A stretch of DNA of 64,000 nucleotides from Holophagales bacterium (GTDB lineage Bacteria > Acidobacteriota > Thermoanaerobaculia > Multivoradales > Multivoraceae): the NCBI GenBank assembly GCA_009836625.1, contig VXVC01000007.1, forward strand, positions 264,057 to 328,056. The letters are read 5' to 3'. The notes under the pieces are model-generated. The model saw only the letters and a program-made list of their open reading frames with translations. It made no database searches and was not told the DNA's origin. Shown piece after piece: positions 1 through 8,711 of this stretch (positions within the stretch are counted from its first letter, which is position 1; each line of letters begins with the position of its first letter). The translations under genes were made by a program, and so were the position numbers.

Positions 1-6
1 GTTCTC

Positions 7-726
7 GTGACCCACTTCATCTACATTGGCTTCGTTCGCCTCGTGGAGCGGCGCGCCGCTAGTGAGTTAGCGCTACGGGGTGCACTGCGCGAAGTCGGAA
101 GCGGCATGCTGATCGGCGGCGGCCTGCTCCTGGTGGCTATAGGAGCACTCGCAGCCCTGGGGCACTACCGCGTGGACGCGGTCACTTCGTGGAGGGCCCT
201 GATTCCGGCGCTCGGAGTAGCGCTGTTCGCGGGCTACGTCGAGGAGGTGCTGTCGCGCGGAGTCATCCTCCGCATCCTCGAAGAGAGCCTCGGCACCTGG
301 ATCGCCCTCGCCATCTCGGCCGGGCTCTTCGGATTCGCACATTTCGGCAACCCGAACATGGGCCTGCGCGGGCTGCTCGCGATTACAGTCGGCGCAGGCG
401 TACTCCTGGGCGCCGCCTACCTGCTGACCCGCCGACTCTGGCTGGCCGTTGGAATCCACTTCGGCTGGAACTTCGTTTACGTACTCTTCGGCCTTCCCCC
501 ACCGATCGCGGAAGGCCTGTTCGACTCGCGGCTGAGCGGCCCCGACCTCTTGATCGGAGACGCCAGCGGCGTCGAGTCATCGATCCTCGCGCTGACACTC
601 TGCGTGGCGGCTGCCGTAGTCCTCCTTGTAGCGGCCCACCGGAAGGGGCACTTCGTCAGACCCTTCTGGGCCCGAACCACCGAGGCAACGAACAACGAGA
701 CCATGGGAGAGGAGACAAGCCCATGA
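7..726 (+). CDS. CPBP family intramembrane metalloprotease, possibly 5'-truncated
   Basis: Polytopic membrane protein of 239 residues from a GTG. It carries the three signatures of the CPBP (CAAX protease and bacteriocin-processing, Abi) family: an EExxxR motif at residues 79-84 (EEVLSRG), an FxxxH motif ending at H112, and HxxxN at 151-155. In this family these polar residues line a membrane-embedded active site that cleaves or processes membrane-proximal substrates. The reading frame is open to base 1, so the true start may lie upstream of the window; the GTG at 7 is only the first usable codon. A small zinc-ribbon gene begins 3 nt after its end and is probably cotranscribed. The substrate cannot be inferred. 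Confidence 0.8.
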   Translation: MTHFIYIGFVRLVERRAASELALRGALREVGSGMLIGGGLLLVAIGALAALGHYRVDAVTSWRALIPALGVALFAGYVEEVLSRGVILRILEESLGTWIALAISAGLFGFAHFGNPNMGLRGLLAITVGAGVLLGAAYLLTRRLWLAVGIHFGWNFVYVLFGLPPPIAEGLFDSRLSGPDLLIGDASGVESSILALTLCVAAAVVLLVAAHRKGHFVRPFWARTTEATNNETMGEETSP

Positions 727-899
727 TTCGAGCGGAAGAACGCAACGACATCACGCCGCTGTGCCCGCACTGCGAGCATCCCGTGAGTATCTGTTTCCGG
801 GAGATCTCGGGAATCCTGGGCAAGCGCTACCTCTACTTCTGCGCGCTTTGCAAGAAGGTGCTCGGCGTCTCGCACCGCAAGGGCTTCTTCATGGGGTAG
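723..899 (+). CDS. small zinc-ribbon protein
   Basis: 58 residues starting at an ATG that overlaps the 3' end of the CPBP protease gene by 4 nt (ATGA), which supports translational coupling. Two CxxC pairs (C14/C17 and C40/C43) separated by 22 residues form a plausible single zinc ribbon, with a further Cys at 24. The C terminus is basic (HRKGFF). No function is recognised. It may be a nucleic-acid or protein adaptor acting with the protease. Its short length makes chance possible, but the paired cysteines and overlapping start argue for a real gene. Confidence 0.6.
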   Translation: MIRAEERNDITPLCPHCEHPVSICFREISGILGKRYLYFCALCKKVLGVSHRKGFFMG

Positions 900-910
900 G
901 ACTGCCCTCC

Positions 911-2164
911 TCAGTCGATGAGGAGGCGGTCGAATTCGTCCCAGGCGGACATGTCCGACAGGACGACCTGGTCGCCGGGCTCCAGTCCGTCGAGCACTTC
1001 GATCGTGTTGGCCGAACTTCTGCCCAGGAGCACACGTGTTCGACTAGCGCCGTTCCCTTCGCCGTCCAGCCGGAAGAGACCGACCTCGCTCGCTTCCTGA
1101 CCGACGACGGGCCGGCCGACGAAGACCACGTCCTCCAGCCGGTCGAGTTCGATCGTGCCGGCCACGGTCAGGTCCGGCCGGGCGCCGCGCGGCAGGTCGC
1201 CTTCCAGTGCAACGTCGACCGTCACCGTCCCCTCTTCCACCGCCGGATCGATCCTGACCACCCTGCCGGAGACGATGCCGTTCCGCGTGTCGACCGCAGC
1301 GACCTGCCCGATCTGCACGTCCTTTGCCTGCGTCTCGGCGATCCGCAGTTCGGCCTTCAGCGCCGTCGGGTCGCCGACTCGCGCCAGACTGGTGCCAGCG
1401 GAAACGCGCTGCCCCTCCTCGACCGGCACCTGCTGGAGGACGCCGTGCATACCGGCGCGGACCCGCAGGGCCGCGACCTGATCGAGCCGGAGTCGCCAGA
1501 TCGCGCGTAGACGATCCACTTCCGCCTGCTCGACCGCGAGCTTCGCCGCCTTCGTCGTTTCCGCGATGCCGAGACGCTCCTCCTCCAGCGCGAAGCGTGT
1601 TTCATGTTCCCGCTTCGAGGCCTGCGCTCGCTGGAGTTCGATCGCCGAGGCCAGACCGTCCTTCGCCAGCTCGGCGTCGGCGTCCGCCTCGAGCCGGGCC
1701 ACGACGAGCGCAGCCTCCACGCTCGCGAGCCCCGCCTTCTGCATCAGCAGTTCGCTCTCGAGTTCCACCTTCCGGTTCTCGTAGCGCGCCTCGGCGGCGC
1801 GGAGGTTCAGCTCCGCTTCCCTGGCCTGGTGCTCCAACTCCGGGTTGCTCAGTTCGACGATCACCGAGTCCGGCGTCACCTCGGCCCCGGGATCGATCAC
1901 GATCCGCTCGACGGTGCCTTCCGTCGTGGCGGGAATCCAGCGGATGTTCTCCGGCACCAGCGTTCCCCGGCCACGCACTTCCCTCACCATCGGCCCGCGC
2001 CGCACCGTGTCGATGTAGAGCGCGTCCCGGTCAACGCGCGGCGCCGACGGCTGCACCTGCTGCAAACCGAGCGTGACCAGGACGAGCAAGACGCCCCCGA
2101 GGGAGAAGTACGTCACCCGGCGGACCTTCTTCTTCCGCGCCAGGTCCGGTCGCGCGACGTCCAT
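911..2164 (-). CDS. HlyD/MacA-like membrane fusion (periplasmic adaptor) protein
   Basis: 417 residues. A basic N terminus is followed by one membrane segment (about residues 20-38) and then a periplasmic part: a biotinyl-lipoyl-like strand region around residues 75-105, a long alpha-helical hairpin rich in E/A/R/L (about 110-225), the returning lipoyl half with GQRVSAG, and beta-barrel/MPD-like regions to the C terminus. This is the standard architecture of adaptors that link an inner-membrane ABC or RND pump to an outer-membrane channel. Its ATG overlaps the TGA of the upstream ATPase gene by one nucleotide (TGATG), so the two are translationally coupled. The partner permeases are probably the divergent ADOP pair. 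Confidence 0.85.
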   Translation of the reverse strand: MDVARPDLARKKKVRRVTYFSLGGVLLVLVTLGLQQVQPSAPRVDRDALYIDTVRRGPMVREVRGRGTLVPENIRWIPATTEGTVERIVIDPGAEVTPDSVIVELSNPELEHQAREAELNLRAAEARYENRKVELESELLMQKAGLASVEAALVVARLEADADAELAKDGLASAIELQRAQASKREHETRFALEEERLGIAETTKAAKLAVEQAEVDRLRAIWRLRLDQVAALRVRAGMHGVLQQVPVEEGQRVSAGTSLARVGDPTALKAELRIAETQAKDVQIGQVAAVDTRNGIVSGRVVRIDPAVEEGTVTVDVALEGDLPRGARPDLTVAGTIELDRLEDVVFVGRPVVGQEASEVGLFRLDGEGNGASRTRVLLGRSSANTIEVLDGLEPGDQVVLSDMSAWDEFDRLLID

Positions 2165-2835
2165 CAGGTAGTCGCCCGCCCGTCGAAGAGATGTATCTCC
2201 CGCTCCGCATAGTCGGCGTAGCGGGGATCGTGCGTCACCATGCAGATCGTCGATCCTTCCTCGTGCAGGGTCCGCAGCAGATCCATCACCGCCCCGCCGT
2301 TCTTCGAGTCGAGGTTGCCCGTCGGCTCGTCGGCGAGCAGGATCGAGGGCTGGCCGGCAACGGCCCGGGCGACCGCGACCCGCTGCTGCTGGCCACCGGA
2401 GAGCTGACTCGGCAGGTGCTTCGCGCGCGGCGCCATCTCCACCTTCTCCAGTGCCTGGCCCACCAGCTCGCGCCGCTCCCTCGGCCGGATTCCCCGATAC
2501 GTGAGCGGAAGCTCGACGTTCTCGTAGACGGTCAGGTCGCCGATCAGGTTGAAGTTCTGGAAGATGAAGCCGATCTCCCGGTTACGGATCCGCGCTCGCT
2601 CGGACTGCTTCAACTGCGCCACCGGGTAACCGTTCAGCGTGTAGTCGCCAGCGGTCGGTGTATCGAGCAGACCGAGGATCGACAGCAGGGTCGACTTGCC
2701 GCAACCGGATGGCCCGGACACCGCCACGTACTCGCCCGAGTCGATGTCGAGAGTGACCCCATCGAGCGCGTGGGTCTCTATCTCGTCCGTGTAGAAGACC
2801 TTCGAGACGTTCTCCAGATGAATCAGCGTATTCAT
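2164..2835 (-). CDS. MacB/LolD-type ABC transporter ATP-binding protein
   Basis: 223-residue ABC ATPase. Visible elements: Walker A GPSGCGKST (41-49), Q-loop Q93 (IFQNF), signature LSGGQ (145-149), Walker B ILLADEPT (165-172), and switch histidine H202. Length and sequence style are those of the MacB/LolD/FtsE group, which energises mechanotransmission-type efflux pumps rather than classical importers. The ATG is 42 bp from the divergent PadR start, and a palindrome covers the whole gap. It should be repressed by PadR and probably drives the permeases encoded on the other side of the operator. Confidence 0.93.
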   Translation of the reverse strand: MNTLIHLENVSKVFYTDEIETHALDGVTLDIDSGEYVAVSGPSGCGKSTLLSILGLLDTPTAGDYTLNGYPVAQLKQSERARIRNREIGFIFQNFNLIGDLTVYENVELPLTYRGIRPRERRELVGQALEKVEMAPRAKHLPSQLSGGQQQRVAVARAVAGQPSILLADEPTGNLDSKNGGAVMDLLRTLHEEGSTICMVTHDPRYADYAEREIHLFDGRATT

Positions 2836-2880
2836 GGTGTAGACAATCTACGTCATATGGAGTAGCTTGTCTACACCATG
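2833..2880. promoter_or_regulatory. near-perfect 19-bp inverted repeat between divergent PadR and ABC genes (likely PadR operator)
   Basis: Arms 2833-2851 and 2862-2880 are inverted copies matching at 18 of 19 positions, with a 10-bp spacer. The core is GTGTAGACAA / TTGTCTACAC. The arms run into the ATG start codons of both divergent genes, so the palindrome fills the whole intergenic region. No Shine-Dalgarno sequence is visible upstream of the PadR ATG. PadR proteins usually repress their own gene and an adjacent pump by binding such dyads, so control of both directions is the natural inference. Confidence 0.8.
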
Positions 2881-3219
2881 ACGCCAGCAAGCCCCCGCAA
2901 CCAGCTTCTCTACGGAACCCTCGACCTGCTCATCCTGCGCACGCTGGTCTACGGCCCGGCGCACGGTCACGCGATCGCCGGGCACATCCAGCGCGTATCG
3001 GAAGACGCACTCCGCATCGAGACCGGCTCGCTGTACCCGGCCCTTCACCGGCTGGAGGCACGCGGCTGGATCGCGGCGAAGTGGAAGACCTCCGACAAGG
3101 GCAAGCGCGCCAGGTACTACCGGCTCACCCGGACCGGCCGCCGGCAACTCGCCGTCGAGCAGTCGCGGTGGCAGCAACTCTCGGTCGCCGTGACCAGGGT
3201 GCTTCGTCCGGCGGACTGA
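2878..3219 (+). CDS. PadR family transcriptional regulator (acidobacterial type)
   Basis: 113 residues, a compact winged helix with the PadR hallmark 'LRIETGSLYPALHRLEARGWI' region at about residues 44-64 and a short C-terminal helix for dimerisation. Size and position, directly upstream of an ADOP permease, match the small PadR subfamily that accompanies these permeases. It probably senses a hydrophobic ligand and represses both the divergent ATPase/adaptor genes and its own operon through the dyad that overlaps its start codon. The next gene begins 17 nt downstream. Confidence 0.92.
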   Translation: MTPASPRNQLLYGTLDLLILRTLVYGPAHGHAIAGHIQRVSEDALRIETGSLYPALHRLEARGWIAAKWKTSDKGKRARYYRLTRTGRRQLAVEQSRWQQLSVAVTRVLRPAD

Positions 3220-3236
3220 GCCGGGGAGACCGGGGA

Positions 3237-5954
3237 ATGCTGCGGCAGGTCCTAAACCGCTTTCGGTGTCTCTGGCACCGGCGACGCAAGGACGCCGAAC
3301 TCGAGGAGGAAATCCGCTTCCATCTCGCCGCGGAAGCGGAGGAACGGATCGACGCCGGCCTGGCGCCCGAGGAAGCACGCGCAGCCGCACAACGGGACTT
3401 CGGCAACGTCACGCTGACTCGCGAACTCACCCGCGAGGCCTGGGGCTGGGCGCCCGCGGAGCGCCTCCTCAAGGACGTCGGCTCCGCGTTCCGAATGATG
3501 CGGCGGAACACCGGCTACACCTGCGCCGTGGTCCTCACGATGGCACTGGGAATCGGACTGAACGCCGCGATGTACGACCTGCTTTCCCGGCTGTTCCTCC
3601 AGGCGCCACCCCACATCGAGGATCCGGACGGAATCCACCGCATCTGGATGTCGGAACGGGACGATGCGACTGACCGGGGCGTCTTCACGGGGCCTTCCGC
3701 CACCAGAGATCGGATGGACTGGGCGGAGTTCAACTCGCTCCGCGATGACCCTGACCGGTTCATCGCTGTCGCCGGCTACACGGCTCCGCAGCGGATGCAG
3801 AACGGACGCGGCCAGACCGCCGAGGACTTGCAGGTTTCCACTGTGTCCGGGGAGTTCTTCGCGCTCCTGGGGCTTCGACCCGCGCTGGGCAGGCTGCTAC
3901 GACCCGGAGACGACGACCTGGCGGCGACACCGGCTGCCGTGATCAGCGATGCCTACTGGCGGCAGGGCTTTGAGCGTTCAGCCGAAGCCCTCGGCACCAG
4001 CCTCACATTCAACGGCGTCACGTACATCATTGTCGGCGTCCTGCCGCCCGGTTTCGCCGGTCCCGACCCCAAGGCGGCTGAGATCTGGTTGCCTCTCCAG
4101 ATCGCGGCCACGGCCATCCGCGGCGACCTCTGGAGGCAGTCCCTCACTGGATTCTCCCTGACGGCATTGGCTCGCCTGGCGCCCGGAGTGCAGCCTGAAG
4201 CGGCTGCAGCCGCCGCAACCGCCGCGGTGCGCGCGGCCCGAACCACTTCGCGGCTGCCGGAGGCACGGGACCCCGAGCCGACCGTGATGCTGGGCCCCAT
4301 TCTGCAGAGCCGCGGACCCATCGCATTGCCGGGTCAGATGCGCCTGCCGCTGGTCGTCGGCGGCGCGGCCCTGGTGGTGCTCCTGATCGCGACCGCCAAC
4401 ATGTCGAACCTGCTGCTGGTGCGGGTCGCGGCCCGACGGCGGGAGCTTGCCGTTCGCAATGCACTCGGCGCGGGGAGATCGGGTGTTGGACGCCTGCTGG
4501 CTGTCGAATCCGTCGTGCTCACCACCCTCTCCGGTGTCGCGGCGCTGGTCGTGGCTGCGCTCGCCGGCCGCTCCCTGCGGGTCACGCTGCTACCGGACTA
4601 TCGGTGGGCCGACGAACCACTGGACGGCACCGCGATCGGCTTCACCGCCACCGCCGTCCTCATCATCGGCCTCGGGGCAGCCCTGGCCCCCGCCGTGTAC
4701 GCAGCGCGGAGCCGCGGCATCGAGAAGCTCGACAGTTCGCGGGGCGCCCGTTCACTCGGCATGCCGGTCCGTACCGGTCTGATCGTCGTTCAGGCCGCCC
4801 TGTCGCTGATCCTGCTCAGCGGCGCGGCCATCTTCTACCGCTCGTTCGAGGCAGCGCGCCAAGTGGACGTCGGCTATGCAAAGGAGAACCTCGTCACGGT
4901 GAGCCTGGGCGGCTTTCGGTCCGCCGAATCGCCCGACGAGACCACGATCGACGCCCTGGAGTCTCGCCTCCGGTCACTACCGGACGTCCTCGACGTCGCC
5001 CAGGGAACGAACTCACCAATGGGATTCAAAGCAGCGATGCCGTCACCGCGGGTCGAAGGGCTGGACCGCCTGCCCTTCGACGAAGGTCCCTACGTAAGCC
5101 TCACGACACCCAACTTCTTCCGCGTCGCGGGCCTGGCGATTCTGGAAGGTCGTAGCTTTACCGAGTGGGATCGCGCGGGGACTCAGAAGGTCGCGGTCGT
5201 CGACGCGATGTTCGCCCACGGCGTCTGGCCCGGAAGGAGCGCCGTCGGCCAGTGCCTCTTCTTCGGCGAAGCGTCCACGGACTGCACAACGGTCGTCGGT
5301 GTCGTTGAATCCGCCCTCGACAGGGGCCTGTCGGACGCAGATCGCGCCGCCATCTACTACCTCCCCATCTCCCAGGCTTCGTCGAACCCCATTCAGGCCA
5401 GCTTCGTGAACAACATGCGCACGCTGGTCGTGCGAACTCGCGGGGATCCCGGGCGCGTGGTGCAACCAACGCTCCTCGCCCTGGCGGACCTGTTCCCCGA
5501 CCTGCCGCGCCACAGCGTTCGAAGCCTCCCCACCGTGTTCGCGCCGCGGATCCGTACATGGACCATCGGCACCTCGCTGTTCGGCGCCGCCGCCCTCCTG
5601 GCCGTGCTGCTCGCCGCCATCGGGCTCTATGCGGTCATCGCCTTCGGGGTACGCCAACGCGAACTGGAGTTCGGCATCCGTCGCGCCCTTGGCGCCAGGG
5701 CGTCTCGCCTCCTGCGCATGGTGCTGACCCGTGGCTTCTCCCTGGCGGCGGCCGGCGTCGTCGCCGGCACGCTCGCCGCGCTGTGGGCGGGCAGGTTCAT
5801 CGAGCCGCTGCTCTTCGACGACCGGACTCCCCGCGACCCGCTCGCGTTCGCCGTCGCCGCGCTGGTGCTCCTGACCATCGCGGTAGCGGCCTCCTTGCTG
5901 CCGGCCCGCCGGGCCTCTCGCGCCGACCCTCGTCAGGCGTTGGAGGCTGAGTAG
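3237..5954 (+). CDS. ADOP-type ABC transporter permease (FtsX/MacB-like), copy 1
   Basis: 905 residues from the ATG at 3237, preceded by a GGGGAG ribosome site; an in-frame ATG further upstream would overlap PadR and gives no recognisable sequence. Residues 1-90 are the permease prefix (H/R-rich start, ELEEEIRFHL, FGNVTLTRE). A TM helix (about 95-120), a MacB-like periplasmic domain, three TM helices and a second TM/periplasmic/TM repeat follow. The end carries the FtsX motif region (FGVRQRELEFGIRRALGA) and closes with RADPRQALEAE. Members of this family often lack an adjacent ATPase; here an ATPase and adaptor are divergent. About two thirds of the sequence is closely similar to the next gene. 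Confidence 0.9.
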   Translation: MLRQVLNRFRCLWHRRRKDAELEEEIRFHLAAEAEERIDAGLAPEEARAAAQRDFGNVTLTRELTREAWGWAPAERLLKDVGSAFRMMRRNTGYTCAVVLTMALGIGLNAAMYDLLSRLFLQAPPHIEDPDGIHRIWMSERDDATDRGVFTGPSATRDRMDWAEFNSLRDDPDRFIAVAGYTAPQRMQNGRGQTAEDLQVSTVSGEFFALLGLRPALGRLLRPGDDDLAATPAAVISDAYWRQGFERSAEALGTSLTFNGVTYIIVGVLPPGFAGPDPKAAEIWLPLQIAATAIRGDLWRQSLTGFSLTALARLAPGVQPEAAAAAATAAVRAARTTSRLPEARDPEPTVMLGPILQSRGPIALPGQMRLPLVVGGAALVVLLIATANMSNLLLVRVAARRRELAVRNALGAGRSGVGRLLAVESVVLTTLSGVAALVVAALAGRSLRVTLLPDYRWADEPLDGTAIGFTATAVLIIGLGAALAPAVYAARSRGIEKLDSSRGARSLGMPVRTGLIVVQAALSLILLSGAAIFYRSFEAARQVDVGYAKENLVTVSLGGFRSAESPDETTIDALESRLRSLPDVLDVAQGTNSPMGFKAAMPSPRVEGLDRLPFDEGPYVSLTTPNFFRVAGLAILEGRSFTEWDRAGTQKVAVVDAMFAHGVWPGRSAVGQCLFFGEASTDCTTVVGVVESALDRGLSDADRAAIYYLPISQASSNPIQASFVNNMRTLVVRTRGDPGRVVQPTLLALADLFPDLPRHSVRSLPTVFAPRIRTWTIGTSLFGAAALLAVLLAAIGLYAVIAFGVRQRELEFGIRRALGARASRLLRMVLTRGFSLAAAGVVAGTLAALWAGRFIEPLLFDDRTPRDPLAFAVAALVLLTIAVAASLLPARRASRADPRQALEAE

Positions 5955-5968
5955 CACCACCTAACCGG

Positions 5969-8701
5969 ATGCTGAAGCAGTTCCTGTTTCGCCCGCGTTC
6001 GAGCTGGGACCGGCGGCGGAGGGACGCCGAGCTCGACGACGAGATCCGCTTCCATCTTGCTGAAGAGGCGGAAGTGCGAGTCGAGGCGGGCCTGTCTCCC
6101 GAACGAGCCCAGGCCGAAGCACGGCGCGACTTCGGCAACGTCACGCTGATTCGCGAGCAGACCCGCGAAGCCTGGGGCTGGGCGCCCGTGGAGCTGCTCC
6201 TCAAGGACATCCGCGCCGCCTTCCGGATGATGCGGCGCAACACCGGCTACACCTGCGCCGTGGTCCTCACCCTGGCCCTCGGCATCGGACTGAACGCCCC
6301 GATGTACGAGATGCTGTCCCGCCTCTTTCTCCAGCCGCCACCCCACATCGAGGACCCGGACCGCGTTCATCGCCTGTGGGTCAGCGAGCGCATCGATCCA
6401 GGCGATCGCGGCGCCTCCACGGGACGAACCTGGGTAGTCGATGCGATGCAGTGGCTCGACTTCGAGGCCCTGGCCGCAGACAGCGCACTCATCGACGGCG
6501 TCGCGGGCCACCGAGTCTCGTTCAGGACGAACGGCCGCGGTCAGCGCGCCGAGAATCTCACCGTCTCCTGGGTCACGGGAGAGTTCTTCGACTTCCTTGG
6601 CGTGGCTCCTACGGCCGGAAGGTTGATCGCCGCCACGGACGACCACCTGGCGGCGCAACCCGTTGCCGTGGTCAGCGACGGCTACCGGCGGCAGCGGTTC
6701 GGCAGCGCGGAGGAAGCGCTCGGCAAGACGCTCAGTTTCGAGGACGTCACCTATCTCGTCGTCGGCGTGCTGCCGCCCGGCTTCTCCGGTCCCCGCTCCA
6801 ACGCGGTCGACGTGTGGTTGCCTCTTGAACACGCGGCAACGGCCAGCCGGGGGAACAGCTGGAGACGGTACGGAACCACCTTTTACCTCACGCCGTTCGT
6901 CCGGCTGGCACCGAGTGCGACGGAGGAGGCCGCCGGCGCCGCGGTGACGGCCGCTGTCCGCGCGGCGCGTGCCGGCTCGCGGTTCCCGGATTCCCTGGAC
7001 CGGGAGGCGACCGTGGCTCTCGGTCCGATCCTTCGGACCCGCGGCCCCACCACGCTGCGGCGCCACATGCGCCTGCCGCTGGTCGCGGGCGGGATCACCT
7101 TCGTGGTGCTCCTCGTCGCGGCCGTCAACATGTCGAACCTGCTGATGCTGCGGGTCGCCGCCAGGCGACGCGAACTGGCGGTGCGCTACGCGCTCGGCCT
7201 GGGACGATGGGGAATCGGACGTCTCCTGGTGACGGAGAGCCTGGTGCTCGCCGGCCTCTCCGGCGCCGTTGCGCTGGCGGTAGCGGCGGTCACCGGCGAC
7301 GCCCTTCGCCGAACGCTCCTGCCCAACTACCAGTGGGCCGAAGATCCGCTGGGCGCAACGGCAATCGGGTTCACCGGGATCGCCGTCCTTGGGATCGGCC
7401 TGGCGGCAGCGCTGGCACCCGCCGTGTACGCAGCGCGCAGCCGGGGAATCGAGAGGCTCGACAGTTCCCGAGGCGCCAGCGCGCTCGGAACGCCCGTCCG
7501 CACCGGCCTGATCGTGGTCCAGGCCGCGCTGTCGGTGGTCCTGCTAAGCGGGACGGCCGTGTTCTACCGTTCCTTCGAAGCGGCGCGCCAGGTGGACGTC
7601 GGCTACGCGAAGGAGCACCTGCTCACGGTGACTCTGGGGAGCTTCCACGGTGACACCCGACTGGATGGCCTGGACGGTGCACCGCTCGACGAGAGCGCAA
7701 TCCGTGCCATGGAAGCCCGCGTACGGGACGTGCCGGGCGTGCTGGACGTCGCCCAGGGTACGAGTTCACCGATGTCGGGAAGCGGCGCGGCGTACGCGGA
7801 CCTGCGCATCGAGGGGCTCGACCGCCTGCCGTTCCGCTCCGGGCCCCACGTGAACTTCACTACGCCCAACTTCTTCGACGTCGCGGGGCTGGACATGCGG
7901 GAGGGCCGCGGCTTCTCGGAGTGGGACCGCGAAGGCACGCAGAAGGTCGCAGTGGTTAGTACGTCGTTCGCTCAGCAGGCCTGGCCCGGTCAGAGCGCCG
8001 TCGGCCGTTGTCTGTTCGTCGGCGGTGCCGCCGACTGCACAACGGTGGTCGGCGTGGTGGAACCCGCAGTGAACTGGACTCTGCCTGAAGCGGACCCGGT
8101 CTACTACCTGCCCATCTCCCAGGCGTCATCCGATCCGGCCCTGGCGGGATGGGCGAGTCTCCAGCGTTCGCTGATCGTCCGAACCGCCGGAAGCCCCGGG
8201 CGCGTCGAGGCGCCGGTGCTTGCCGCCCTGGCCGAGCTGTTTCCAGAACTGCCGGGACACCACGTCCGGAACCTCTCCACCCAATTCGCATCGCGCATTC
8301 GCACCTGGCGAACCGGAACCCGCCTGTTCGCCGCCTCCGCGATGCTCGCGGTGTCTCTCGCCGCCATCGGGCTCTATGCCGTCATCGCGTTCGGCGTACG
8401 GCAGCGTGAGCACGAGTTCGGCATCCGGCGCGCCCTGGGCGCCAGGGCGTCCAACCTCCTGCGCATGGTGCTGGCGCGCGGCTTCGCCCTGGCCGCGGTC
8501 GGCGTCGCGGCCGGTACGATCGCCGCGCTCTGGGCGGGCCGATTCGTCGAGCCGTTGCTCTTCGACGACCGCAGTCCACGCGACCCGCTGGCGTTCGCCA
8601 CAGCGGCGCTGGTGCTCCTGGCGATCGCGGTGATGGCCTCGTTCCTGCCGGCTCGCCGCGCCGCCCGCGCGGACCCCCGTCGGGCGCTGGAGGCGGAGTA
8701 G
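5969..8701 (+). CDS. ADOP-type ABC transporter permease, copy 2
   Basis: 910 residues, 14 nt after copy 1, with the same order of domains: prefix (ELDDEIRFHL, FGNVTLIREQTREAWG), MacB-like periplasmic domain, TM bundle, and a second repeat ending RADPRRALEAE. Long stretches are identical at DNA level to copy 1 (for example around the first TM helix, 3500-3540 versus 6230-6270), so this is a tandem duplication with later divergence. Two similar permeases beside one ATPase suggest a heterodimeric pump, although each polypeptide already has two repeats. It converges on the kelch gene with a 10-nt gap and no obvious terminator. Confidence 0.9.
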   Translation: MLKQFLFRPRSSWDRRRRDAELDDEIRFHLAEEAEVRVEAGLSPERAQAEARRDFGNVTLIREQTREAWGWAPVELLLKDIRAAFRMMRRNTGYTCAVVLTLALGIGLNAPMYEMLSRLFLQPPPHIEDPDRVHRLWVSERIDPGDRGASTGRTWVVDAMQWLDFEALAADSALIDGVAGHRVSFRTNGRGQRAENLTVSWVTGEFFDFLGVAPTAGRLIAATDDHLAAQPVAVVSDGYRRQRFGSAEEALGKTLSFEDVTYLVVGVLPPGFSGPRSNAVDVWLPLEHAATASRGNSWRRYGTTFYLTPFVRLAPSATEEAAGAAVTAAVRAARAGSRFPDSLDREATVALGPILRTRGPTTLRRHMRLPLVAGGITFVVLLVAAVNMSNLLMLRVAARRRELAVRYALGLGRWGIGRLLVTESLVLAGLSGAVALAVAAVTGDALRRTLLPNYQWAEDPLGATAIGFTGIAVLGIGLAAALAPAVYAARSRGIERLDSSRGASALGTPVRTGLIVVQAALSVVLLSGTAVFYRSFEAARQVDVGYAKEHLLTVTLGSFHGDTRLDGLDGAPLDESAIRAMEARVRDVPGVLDVAQGTSSPMSGSGAAYADLRIEGLDRLPFRSGPHVNFTTPNFFDVAGLDMREGRGFSEWDREGTQKVAVVSTSFAQQAWPGQSAVGRCLFVGGAADCTTVVGVVEPAVNWTLPEADPVYYLPISQASSDPALAGWASLQRSLIVRTAGSPGRVEAPVLAALAELFPELPGHHVRNLSTQFASRIRTWRTGTRLFAASAMLAVSLAAIGLYAVIAFGVRQREHEFGIRRALGARASNLLRMVLARGFALAAVGVAAGTIAALWAGRFVEPLLFDDRSPRDPLAFATAALVLLAIAVMASFLPARRAARADPRRALEAE

Positions 8702-8711
8702 TCCGATCCCC

